Made by a program: the position numbers and the translations under genes | Shown here: piece after piece, positions 1 through 10,805 of the stretch | Layout of the letters: every line of letters starts with the position of its first letter | Numbering within the stretch: position 1 is the first letter of the stretch | Origin: Ianthella basta | Lineage: Eukaryota > Porifera > Demospongiae > Verongiida > Ianthellidae | Reading direction: 5' to 3' | DNA: 64,000 bases | NCBI GenBank assembly: GCA_964019415.1 | Contig: OZ025886.1 | Coordinates: 6,361,752 to 6,425,751, forward strand | Notes under the pieces: generated by a model | The model's database searches: none | What the model was told of the DNA's origin: nothing | What the model saw: the letters and a program-made list of their open reading frames with translations, nothing else

Positions 1-410
1 CATAATATTATACATGATTCAAAGGACTTGCCTTCTTCTTACAACACTTTCCTGGTAGCTATTTATAGGAAATATACTTTCAACAGTAATCAAAGGAGTA
101 TGGGCTCCTGGCTACGCCCTTGGTAGCTATGGATGGTGCAGCTCAGCATGTGCACCGTACAATAAGCTATACTAGTCGCATCAGAGCTGGGAGGCTGTAT
201 ATAGCTGCAAAGAGCTCTACTACACCCTGTCAACACTCACAATGTGTTATGGTACTCCTAGAGACAGGTAGCTAGATGAAGAGTGGTGTCAACACTGCAT
301 GGCGGCCGATTCGAGCAGGATAGCTAGCTAAGAGCGTGTAGTAGCGCGCGCCGGGCAGGCCCGAGACGCTCGCATAACTACTATGCAATGTGTTTGCTGC
401 GAAAACTTAC

Positions 411-493
411 TCTTCTCTAGTACTCCTCGGAGCGGCAGAAGACCAGCCGCTGACGAGCGCTAGCAGCACTGCTAAAGTTCCGAGAGGCATCAT
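411..493 (-). CDS. First coding exon of an unrecognised secreted protein (partial)
   Basis: Two tandem ATG codons (493-491 and 490-488) open a reading frame of about 28 residues: a short start, a hydrophobic stretch (LGTLAVLLALVSG), then small residues and SAAPRSTREE. This looks like a cleavable signal peptide, so the product is probably secreted or enters the secretory pathway. The exon ends at 411 with a strong donor (GTAAGT at 410-405) in phase 2, and the gene continues beyond the window start. The family cannot be named from this exon. The exon lies about 400 bp downstream of the 3' end of the EH-domain gene on the same strand. The signal peptide and donor are seen directly; that the gene is real is inference. 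Confidence 0.5.
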
Positions 494-899
494 GGACAGT
501 GTATGGCGATGTAAAGGGGATGAAAGAATGACGTAAGAATATTTAAATTTAACACAGGATGTACAGCCCATACACATTTGTGAAATTTGCGCGGACTGTA
601 TAAAATGATATCCTTGCAACTACCGGTGCTGGATATGTGGTGACAACTGATCACGACCTCCAGATCTGTGCTACCATTGATGGCTGACATCATCCAGTGA
701 ATTTTGCTTTCAAAAATGCCATGACAATTGCAAAATATATTACATCATCTGTACTGTGGTTACATAGTACACGGGTCAAAGCTGTGAATTAAGTTTTAGA
801 GATAAATATACACCAACAGAAACAATATAAAGACGTTGAAGTTGCCTTCATACAAAGTCATTTAAATGCTCCGATCACTTGATTGCCAGAGTCAAGCCC

Positions 900-3800
900 T
901 CAGTGGAGGTATGAGTTGCCACTGAGTGCACCTGTTACGCTCCTGCAAAAGACAGGATGGGAAGGGAGACCAATGGGCTACAATATTTCAGCTAGCTAGC
1001 TATACACAACAGAAATGTATATATGGCTCAGGTTAGGTGTGCACACACAACCAGTGTCGGACTTACATTGATTTGCCCAGCCCATTCTTTGAACTTAGTT
1101 TTGGTTTGGGGGCTACAGTTGGCTTCAGGGAAGGCTTGGGAGCAACAGGCGGTTTTGGCTTTCCAGGTTTGCTCTGCATACTTGGCTCCTGTCCTCCACC
1201 AAGGTCCACCAGTGCTGCCACAAGGTCAGCTCTCTCTCCCTCTACAGTGCCATTCCCCTCACCACCTAGTGCCCGAAGCGAAGAGACAAGGTCACCCTCC
1301 CCTTGTCCGCTGTCCTGCTCCCCTTCGCTGCCCACTGACTGCAGAGAACTGATGAGGTCAGAGTATTCCCGCGACTGCCGTGCATTGGGTGGTGGTGCCT
1401 GCTCTTCAACCAGCTGCTGCTGACACTGCGGCGACTGTAGTGCGGCCTTCACTTCCTTCTCCACTTCGTCCACCGGGGAGGTGTCCCTGATGAACCCTTG
1501 GAGCGCATCCTCGAGGTTGTCAATGTTGGTGTCCTCCAGTAGGGTGGCAGCATCGGCACTTGAGATGCGTCTCTTCTCTGGTTCTGGCCTCACTTGGGGA
1601 GGAGACCCCTTATTGGTCTCTTCAAGTGTTTGCAGTGAAGATTCCATCTCGCTCAAGGCCGCCACCAGATCATCCAGGCTTGCATTCATGTCTAGAGTAA
1701 AGTTTGTCCCTTCCTTTGACTCCTTTCCCTCTAAGGGAGAAGCTACCACGTCACTTCCAACAAAGGAGCCGATGGACGTTAGGTCCTCCAAGGACTTCAT
1801 GAATTCCAGGCTGGGGTCAATGGAGCCAAGTTTGGCGGGGGGTGGAGGGGATGGCGAGCGCCTGTCATTCAAGACAACAAAATGAGAGTTGTGTGTTGCA
1901 GGAGGGTGAGATGCAATAGGAGCAGGAGCCGTGAACTCCACATGCCCATTCGTAGGCACTTCAGCACTTTTTCTGTCTTGAGATGAAATGGGCTCTGGCG
2001 ATGGTTCATGACTATGTGTGGTCAGAGTGGATGTGCGGCGAGGGGGAATGGGTGGTGGAACTTTGGAATTCTGCTTCCGTTGTCCATTGGCTCCCCCATC
2101 TTGTTCCTCTACTGGTCCATCCGGGCCAACTATCAGATTCACATATGATCTCTTCTTTGGAGGAGGCTGGCGGGGTGGGAGCTCTGGAGGGATATCCTCA
2201 AACTTGGGGAGAGGGGATGAAGAGTTACGCACAAAGGTACTGAAGGACATGAAAGGGTGCTCTGGAGTAGGAAGGCCAGGGCCAGGGCTTAGGGGAGTGG
2301 AAGGGAGCACAAAATGACCAGGGGTTCTCCCTTGGGTGGAGCTGGACGAACTCCCAGACTGAATCCATGGAATGTGTGCCATTTTGATTTTCCTGGGACT
2401 GGAAGCGTTGAAATCAGGAGACTGGATTTTCTGCCAAGGATACAGCAAAATGGAAATGTGATATTCCTCTACCAGCAATGATAAACTCCATCACAGAGGT
2501 CAATGACTGTGGTAGCGGTCTCACCTTTGCCCGCAGGACAATCTTGTGGTCCAGACTCACTGGTAAGGTGAACCCTGAGGCAAGAACACACAACAGATCA
2601 ACACAGTCCACTGCCCAACATCAAACACATGGCAGACTGGCTCACATGAGCAGTACTACGTAATTCACACTGACATCACAGTAGCTACAAACCATTCACA
2701 CATGTAGTCCATACCCTTGCCACACATACACCTCTTCATTCAAAGTCGGGGACTATTTTCAATTGCCTGTCAAAGGGGCTCATCCAGCAAGCTTCATTCA
2801 ACAAACATTCCATTGCTTAAAAGTATAATAGATCCCGTTGCCATGGTAACGTGCGTCTAAACGATGATTCTAAATCGCAGAGAAGCATTCCAATTGCTCC
2901 GCGCGTGATTATAAATTCTGTAGACGTACGTGGCGGGCAGAGTGCGCGTGACGATAAATCCCATACACGTACGTTGCGGGCAGAGTGCGCGTGAAGTGTA
3001 TAATGACGTCATCACTGCCGTTTTGTATCTGCTGTGATACGAGCTTGTCGCTGCGAGTTTTTCCTTCAGTTCTCGCCGAGTGGCCTCCCTACGAAGCAGG
3101 AGTAAGGGTGAAGGAGTGTAACGAGAAAGATTACAGGTGCCGTAAAGTTCTTTTATTGAGCTTCCGCATAGTCATCTGTTGCCAATGATGCGGGCGTCAT
3201 CAAGAGGAGCTAGTGGAGAGGATTTTCATTGGATTAGTGAACGGTTTTTGGATCTATATTACTTAAATGCCGACCAATCGGTGTCTGCGAAGATTTAGAC
3301 CACTCAGCACTCGGGCGCTTCGCGCCCTCGAGCTTCATGTTCTAAATCCCGCAGACACCTCTGGGGCGGCATTTAACTATTACGTAGAGTCCAACACTGA
3401 ATGTGACATTGTACGTACTAGCTGAATGCCCGCCCTTCGGGTGGGTTCCCAGTCTATACAGTTGGTAATTTGAGCATTGAACCAATCAAAACTGTCCATT
3501 TGATTGGTAGCATTCCGTAGACTCGCTCCGTAAAACTCCGTGCATACAGAATTTACTTATGTTAAATCAGTTGTATAAAGGAGCTCAGCGGCGAAGGTGC
3601 TAACCACCTTAGGTCACCCCCCGTATTGCTGTAATATATTCTTCCAAGTTTGGCGAAGATTGGTGAAAAATTGAAGGAGGAGTTCCTGGACAACGAAACA
3701 CAATCTTTTCCCTATCTCTTAGATATGGCGGCAACCGTAACAGTGGCAAGAACTCGGACGGAACGACCGTAAACCAAATTTCGGCTCAGCGAGGTTACTC

Positions 3801-6520
3801 ACAGTACGCCTCTTCGTAATCCTACCATGTTTCGTGCAGTTCGGTGCAGAATTGAAGGAGATTATCCCGGACAACGAAAATGTGCGTTACGTTTATTATA
3901 ATAAGATTATACGTATGTGCTGTGTGTGTGTGTGTGTGTGTGTATGAATCCCACATCAAAGGGCAGTTGCTGTGTGTGTGTGTGGGGTTGAAGCCCACAT
4001 CAAAGGGCAGTTGCTGTGTGTGTGTGTGGTTGAAGCCCACATCAAAGGGCAGTTGCCCAGTGGGTGGGAGTATCCGCACCTTTCAGCACTGACATCACAG
4101 TAACTACAAACCATTCACACATGTAGTCCATACCCTTGCCACACATACACCTCTTCGTTCAAAGTCAGGGACTATTTTCAATTGCCTGTCAAAGGGGCTC
4201 ATCCAGCAAGCTTCATTCAACAAACAGTCCATTGCTTAGAAGTATACTAGAGTCCAACACTGAACGTGGCATTGTACGTATGTGCTGTGTGTGTGAGTGT
4301 ATGAAGCCCACATCAAAGGGCAGTTGCCCGGTGAGTGAAAGCATCCGCACCTTTCAGTACCAAGTTGACCAGGTGAACTGCGACCACAAAGTCAGAGAAG
4401 CTAAGTAATTCGTCCTTGTCTGCATCAGCGAGCTTCCTGTGAAGAAGAGGTGGAGGGGTATGGCAGTCACTGGCATTCTATGTAGCTAGGTCATGTGACA
4501 GTCACATGATGTACTGATGACGTCATGACACACTGGCTAGTGAGGGCTGGCACACGTTCACTGTCTGCACATATGTAGAGCATACCCCTATACTTTAAAC
4601 AGACTCCCAACGAAGTGGGAACTTACCACACATGGAAGAGGATTGATGTGGACAGCCCGGACCGTGAAAGGATATAACGAGCTCCATCAACTGTGAGAAG
4701 GTGGAGGGTGGTGTGGTGAGTATGGTGAGGTGAGGGTGGTGAGGTGAGTATGGTGAGGTGAGGGTGGTTAGGTGAGTATGATGAGGTGAGTATGGTGTGG
4801 TGAGTATGGTGAGGTGAGGGTGGTGAGGTGAGTATGATGAGGTGAGGGTGGTGTGGTGAGTATGGTGAGGTGAGGGTGGTGAGGTGAGTATGATGAGGTG
4901 AGGGTGGTGTGGTGAGTATGGTGAGGTAAGGGTGGTGTGGTGAGTATGGTGAGGTAAGGGTGGTGTGGTGAGTATGGTGAGGTGAGTATGGTGAGGTGAG
5001 TATGGTGTGGTGAGTATGGTGAGGTGAGGGTGGTGAGGTGAGTATGATGAGGTGAGGGTGGTGTGGTGAGTATGGTGAGGTGAGGGTGGTGAGGTGAGTA
5101 TGATGAGGTGAGGGTGGTGTGGTGAGTATGGTGAGGTGAGGGTGGTGAGGTGAGTATGGTGAGGTGAGTATGGTGAGGTGAGTATGGTGAGGTGAGTATG
5201 GTGAGGTGAGGGTGGTGAGGTGAGTATGATGAGGTGAGGGTGGTGAGGTGAGTATGGTGAGGTGAGGGTGGTGAGGTGAGTATGGTGTGGTGAGTATGGT
5301 GACGTGAGTGTCCATATTAGTCAAATGTCCACACATGATCCAAGGCGGTCTTTAACAGTGACCAGGTCAAGGCAGCCATGTACAAACCACTCGACCATTA
5401 TTGGATTACAGCGTAATGCGTGCAGTTACATATGCAGAATTCCCCCTTGAGCCGGTCCCCACTGCCCAGTGTACTGTACCTGGCAACATGCCATTCTCAT
5501 TGACAAGCTGTCTGTGGTCGAGAAGGGCCAGTTTGCACTTGGCAATGTGCTCGTCCGTGGCTGGAGGGAGGTTAAACGGCATCACCTTCTGCTTTAGGCC
5601 CTGGGGTACAGCATCGGGGAGGGAAAGTCCCAGCAGCTTGGCCTTGATGAAGTGGACAGCAAGGATGAACTCAGAGACAGTGAGCCGGCCATCTTGGTCC
5701 ATATCTGACAGCTGAAGTATCTGAGCATAGTCCTCTTCACTCAGCAATGTCTTTTCAAAGAATTCCTTTGTCTCTTTCTCTGCAGTGGCACAAACAGAGC
5801 ATGTTGACAGTACAAAGTAACTTTCACACACTACAATTTCAACAAACACCCACAGCCACATGCCCCTCCCACACCCACCCACACACACATACCGCACTAA
5901 ACACACTCACCATCAAGCGTGGAATCCTGACAGATTCGGTGAAAGAAGGCATAGCTGTGAGACTGCTCATCGGCAGTAATGACTGATATGTCTTCACTGA
6001 CTGCAAACAGGAAAAACACCACATGAAACTGTGCAAGAGTGTGATGTCTCTCCACTCCCTCCCCCTTCCCCCTCCCTTCTGGTCTTCTTCCCTCTTTTCC
6101 CCTCTCCTTCCTTCTCCTCCTCCTCCTCTTCCCCTCCTTCCCTCCCCCCCACTCTCCTCCCCTCCCCCTCGCATGCCTCATAAGGCAGGTCTAACCTCAC
6201 ACACAAGCCACACAAGGTGTATGAGGTATTCAAAACCTGCTGAAGCCCACGTCCCAGCCATACCCCACACACCACATCACCATATACTCAAACACACATT
6301 GCCGGGCTTCTTTAAGCCAACCCATGAAGTGCATCAAAGTGGGAGTGCGAATGGACTAGTCTATTGTGGTACCTCCACCTCAAGTGACTTCGCTTTTGTT
6401 GCAACACACAAGCATAATGTGCACACAGTCGGAGAAGGGGTTTCACTGTAGCCTTGTTACTGCTGCAGTTTCACTACACTGCAGGGGATGTGGTCACATA
6501 CCAGCAGGAACTGGTGTCAT
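900..6520 (-). CDS. Two-EH-domain endocytic adaptor (EPS15/intersectin/REPS-like) with proline-rich, LD-motif-like tail
   Basis: Eight exons: 6520-6502, 6000-5911, 5779-5480, 4690-4627, 4436-4351, 2559-2525, 2430-1067, 942-900. They sum to 2001 nt (666 aa) with all phases matching. EH1 covers about residues 15-90 and has a canonical EF loop (DMDQDGRLTVSE). EH2 covers about 130-180 and contains VWKLADADKDELLSFSDF, the classic EH core. EH domains bind NPF peptides in endocytic and signalling adaptors. The tail has proline motifs (PPPIPPRR, repeated APKP) suited to SH3 partners, a YVNL Grb2-like site, and six LD-like helices (for example LDDLVAALSEMESS). I see no coiled coil, DPF cluster or SH3 domain, so it is not a full EPS15 or intersectin. 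The ATG at 6520 was chosen because its 19-bp exon ends in the required phase at GTATGT. The EH assignment is firm; the exact orthologue is not known. Confidence 0.75.
2671..2836. repeat. Segmental duplication, copy 1 (intronic)
   Basis: About 165 bp, nearly identical to 4091-4252, lying in an intron of the EH-domain gene. In copy 2 the sequence continues straight into GAGTCCAACACTGAA. In copy 1 that continuation is displaced to about 3388-3420 by a roughly 550-bp insertion. Confidence 0.85.
2837..3389. mobile_element. Foldback (MITE-like) insertion
   Basis: This segment is absent from the paralogous copy at 4091-4290, which marks it as an insertion of about 550 bp. It contains a long near-perfect inverted repeat with arms at about 3263-3317 and 3322-3376 closed by a TTCG loop. 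Upstream is an imperfect tandem pair near 2905-2995 (shared core GGGCAGAGTGCGCGTGA). The flanks share only a short TAG-like match, so the target-site duplication is uncertain. No transposase reading frame is present, so any movement would have depended on an enzyme from elsewhere. Confidence 0.6.
3940..4085. repeat. Tandem repeat with TG tracts, partly derived from an exon edge
   Basis: Three units of a (TG)n tract followed by AGCCCACATCAAAGGGCAGT. The last unit runs into a degenerate copy of the intron/exon edge seen again at 4300-4360, where the real EH2 exon lies. The copy near 4060-4085 is a partial duplication and lacks the exon body. Confidence 0.7.
4091..4252. repeat. Segmental duplication, copy 2 (intact)
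   Basis: Partner of 2671-2836. It runs without interruption into the downstream sequence that copy 1 has only after its insertion. Confidence 0.85.
4700..5312. repeat. GGTGAG/GTATGGT minisatellite
   Basis: About 610 bp of alternating GGTGAGGTGAG, GTATGGT and GTATGAT modules, arranged in higher-order blocks, in the intron between the EH1 and EH2 exons. The open frame it leaves on the minus strand (Ser-Pro-His-His-Thr repeats) is a by-product of the repeat. Confidence 0.9.
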
Positions 6521-6603
6521 GGTGTGACACACATACACTCATACAAAACGCGACTGATGTCATAGGCTTTGAATACATAGCATTCCCTTGACATACACAC
6601 ACC

Positions 6604-6800
<197 letters not shown>

Positions 6801-6859
6801 CAAACCTCATGGTAAAGACAGTCTCTGTACAGAGAGGGTGATCTCCACACAACAAAGAA

Positions 6860-9800
6860 TGGTACGGCTGTTAAGTTAACGCAATACTACTCAAGAGTCA
6901 AGCCATTATATTCTCACAATCTAGTCTACTTCGGTTGAGAAATGTGAGAGGTGATAAGTGCTATAGGATTGTGACAAGTCATGCCTGCTTCGTCTCACTA
7001 CCACTTGCACACACACAGGACCTTCATCTTCCAAGTACGGTTACATGCACACTGGACCTTCATCTTCAAGTTCGGGTTACACGCACACTGGACCTTCTAA
7101 CTCAGTCAGGTGGCAGCTGCTCCCCACGCACTACTTCTTCAAAGTAGCCCTTTTCCCACACTTATTAGACACGCAAAAAATGAAGAGACTATCTCAGTCA
7201 ATGAAGCGACAACTCTCTTCCACAAGCAATTTGGGACAGGCCCAAGTGTCCTCCTTAGAGAGGTGTCCTTATTTTCAGAGGTAGTTTTGTACATATCTCT
7301 ATGTTGCTGGGAGACTGTATCAACACATTAGAAGACCCTCCTCTCCATTTGTGTCCCACAGTGCACGACATCACATCCACTTAACCTACTCCTCCTTAGT
7401 TGAGACCAGAGTTAGGCTACAGTGCCACATGCCACTAAACACTCACCAAACACTCACCGGGTCATTGACTGTGTTATTGCATGGCACCGCCTAAGGCTGA
7501 CCACAAGGCCATTACTGCACCCGTTAACCCATGCTGGAGCAGTCTGCTGCTAAGCAGACTAATCAAAGCACACAGGCATCACAGGCTTACCCAGTGGAGG
7601 AAGTGATAGGAAGTCGCTAAACTGGTAACATCACACATTTGCAACACGTAACGCCTTACCGCCCCCCGGGCTACCCTTTGAACACCTATCACACTACACC
7701 CATGGCTTTAACATCTGAATTTATAAATTAACCACTACGACGCGGCTTGTTGGTCTATACAAGGACAGAACAAGTGGTCAGACACACACACTAGTAGCAT
7801 ACGAAGAACTGGACCGACAAGATGCACGTAACAAGGAAAGTGTGCTCTTGCAGTTGTCCGGGTCTCTCGAAAACGCACAAACAAGCCTTAAGTTGTCAGC
7901 TAGGTTCAAACTACATATACATACACGTAACAACACACTCCAAACACTTCTACCCCCATCTGCACCACTCTACCTTGCTTCTCCTTCGTTTCTGCCATCT
8001 AGTACTCCTTCTCTCCTCACTCTTGTGTTGTGTTGGGGGATCCACTGATAGTAAACTATTGAGGAATGCGGAAGTAGCTTCAGAGAGTTGGTTCAACCGG
8101 AAGTGACCTTTAGGATAAGAGAGAGAGAGGAGTCGTGACGTCACAGGGTCACAAGGAGAATTGCCTATTTCAGAAAGCTGTTAGGTTTGTTCTTAGTTAG
8201 CTCGAGGCGGACTGGCCGAAGGACTAGCACACCGCAGATTCAGGTAGGCTGGATGTGCTTGGGAGCTAGAGCCCGTTGTTGGTTATTATTGTAACTTAAT
8301 ACGAGCAAGCTGCTTTATGAAAGCGAAATGTGGTCTGCAGCGTCTTTCTGGTTACGTGGGGATCAAACACTAATGCACAACGCCAGTTCGTCGCTTTCAT
8401 TGTTTCGAAGTCGCAGGTACGTGTTAGGAGTTTCATGTTCCCTGGTTGAAACTGTAACTTTCGTATTCGCTTGGCAGGCTGCTGTCCCAAGTCGGAATTG
8501 AGGAATTAAGATTGAGTGTTGCACTCTATAAGAGTGTGCGGGTTCTTTTATCCCTCCTGTGCTACCTTCGTGTGCACTACGTATGCTACAGATCCACTGC
8601 CGTTCCCTTTACTATACGCATCAGCTGTGTCGCACCGCGCTGCTGTAGTGTAGTGTGTATGGTGTGGTGGAGCCATGTGAACACCTGCACATTCATAGCA
8701 CCGTCTCTTAGTCTAGTGGCACTGTATCAGAACATTAGAGCTCATTTGTGCTCCATTCTGAGCTTGTGACTACACTTGATTGGTTATGCATTCTTCAGTG
8801 CTTGCTTAATTGAGCACAACTGACAGCTAGTGGTATCACTGTGGTGGGACTCGCAATAGCATTGACTGCATGAGCCTTTCATTCAAACTCTAATGTGACT
8901 AGCACCTTGTCCATTAGAATAATGATTGGCTTCTCACATTTAGCCTAATCTCAGATGGGTGTTAGGTGCCGACTCACTTAAAATGGAATATTTTCACAAC
9001 CTAGTAGGACCTCAGTGTTACTTGCCATGGACTGCATGGGAAAACAGTTATTCATCCACCAAGGGACACCTCATAATTATTAGGAAGTTTAATGGCTTAT
9101 TGGGAGGGTGTCTGGGGGGCAATTTCTTAGACTTGAAGTCGTCCAAGGATCAATGTCAACCTTTGAGCTGTGGTCACTGTGCACCTGAAGTCATCCATAT
9201 AGCTGCAAATAAGATTTGTGCTGTCTCTCTCATTAGTATTATAGTCATTACTGTGTTGTTCAAGGTACTTTGTACATATACATACTATACTCCTTTGACA
9301 CTTGTTCACAGTTGATATCATAGAGATAGACATGTGGCAGCGCTACCACACTGAAAGGACTAATTAGTAGGGGATTTGTAATATGAGAATGGAATAACAA
9401 TTATGTGCAAACTGTGTGTTGTTGCCATGGTGATGTACTTGCACCTGTACACTGTTTGGGGTTCGTATATTCGAGCTTCATTTTTAGAGTCTACTGTACG
9501 TATGTGTGCCCTTGGATACTACCTCACATTAACAGCTCTGATCATGTTGTAGTGCAGTGAAAGCTATCAATACACCATTCTGTATGTCACGTTTAAACCA
9601 TGCTGTGCCCTTGCCGCTGTGTGGTGCATTCTTACTCTCAGACTCCAGTTTATGCTGCAGTGCTGTACACCAGCGCATACACAGATAGGGGATATATGCG
9701 TGCACTGTGGCTGATTGATCCATGCTTCTACATGTCTTATTCTGACACTTAAGGCTTCAGGTCTGCAGCATGGCTACAGGGCCTGTAGCATGGCTTCAGG

Positions 9801-10787
9801 GCAACACCTTAGAAACCTATCCAATGTTACAACACTGCCTGTCCACTGTTGACATGTCATGTCATAGTATGATCATTTTGTCACAGACTTGTTGACATGT
9901 GATAACAGCCTTAGGGATGCTGATGTGACAGTTCACACTCCCCTCTATTCCAAACGCCTCTTGTCAATCTATGAGGTCCAAGTGTCCTAACTAGAGAGGT
10001 GTGCTAGCTAGCCCTAATGGATCAATTTTCACTGTTTCTAAGCAACAGCTTCGCTCGGCACATGTTCTTTGTAATGTGACACAACCATGACAGCTGTGCT
10101 CTTAATTGATTTCAAATTGTCTATTGTTTCAAATTGGTATTGACTCGCATTTTGACTTTGAACATCCTTTCATTGTTTGGTATTATTTATTCTGCTTTAA
10201 AAATACATTGTAATAATCATTTCTTAATGACCTGGTTACATGTATTTGTAATGGCTACAAACTGTGCGTTTAATGGACTCTGTATGTGTGTCAATCCATT
10301 GGGGGGGAGAGAGGGAGAGGGTTGCATCATTCACTAGCCACTCTTGTCAGTCTTCTGTCTGTCTGTCAGACTTGTATGTCCTACCATGGTGCAGCCGCCA
10401 GTGTTGTGGGGTAAGTGGGGTAACGCCCTGTTCTGTGTGAGTGACCGTTAGAAGAGGGCTGTGTCATGCTTACACACGCTACCTGTGAAATTACTTGTTG
10501 TCAATTCGACTTGAAACTGTTAAAGACGTGAAGTGTAGGAAACTGGTGCCTCTTTGTGTGCTATATAGTGGGGAGCATATTATGAGAAACTCTTAACCAC
10601 AGTTAACTTAAAAGGAGACAGTTAGTCTGTCGAGGAAGAAGGGACAGGTAGGCAGCCTCCTCGCCTGACACGGGGTGGCTCATTTATACACATCCACATG
10701 TTTGACCTAAGCTATTAGGAAATGTGGGCAATGATGTCAGACAGAAGTAATGTGGTATAAATGTGCTGTTTGCTCTTCTCCATGCAG
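6860..10787. other. Intergenic region; possible non-coding 5' exons of the GPCR gene
   Basis: No convincing protein gene on either strand. A copy of the dispersed repeat (GAGAGGTGTCCTTATTT core) sits at about 7205-7330 and a fragment near 9970-10000. Possible donors such as CAG|GTAGGC near 8242 could end untranslated first exons of the downstream receptor, because that gene's coding exon opens with a splice acceptor at 10786-10787. No TATA box or other promoter element could be assigned. Confidence 0.4.
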
Positions 10788-10805
10788 TTGCACGAAAAGA
10801 GAAGG

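Noticed and set aside
4623..5336. 237-codon minus-strand frame rich in Ser-Pro-His-Thr
   Set aside because: Minisatellite translation; only its last part (4690-4627) is a real EH2 exon.
8100..10700. Possible tRNA or small RNA genes in the large intergenic region
   Set aside because: No A-box/B-box pair or cloverleaf could be found by eye.
10761..10805. Upstream in-frame Met for the GPCR
   Set aside because: It lies before a CAG splice acceptor (10785-10787), so it is probably intronic; the later Met starts the signal peptide.
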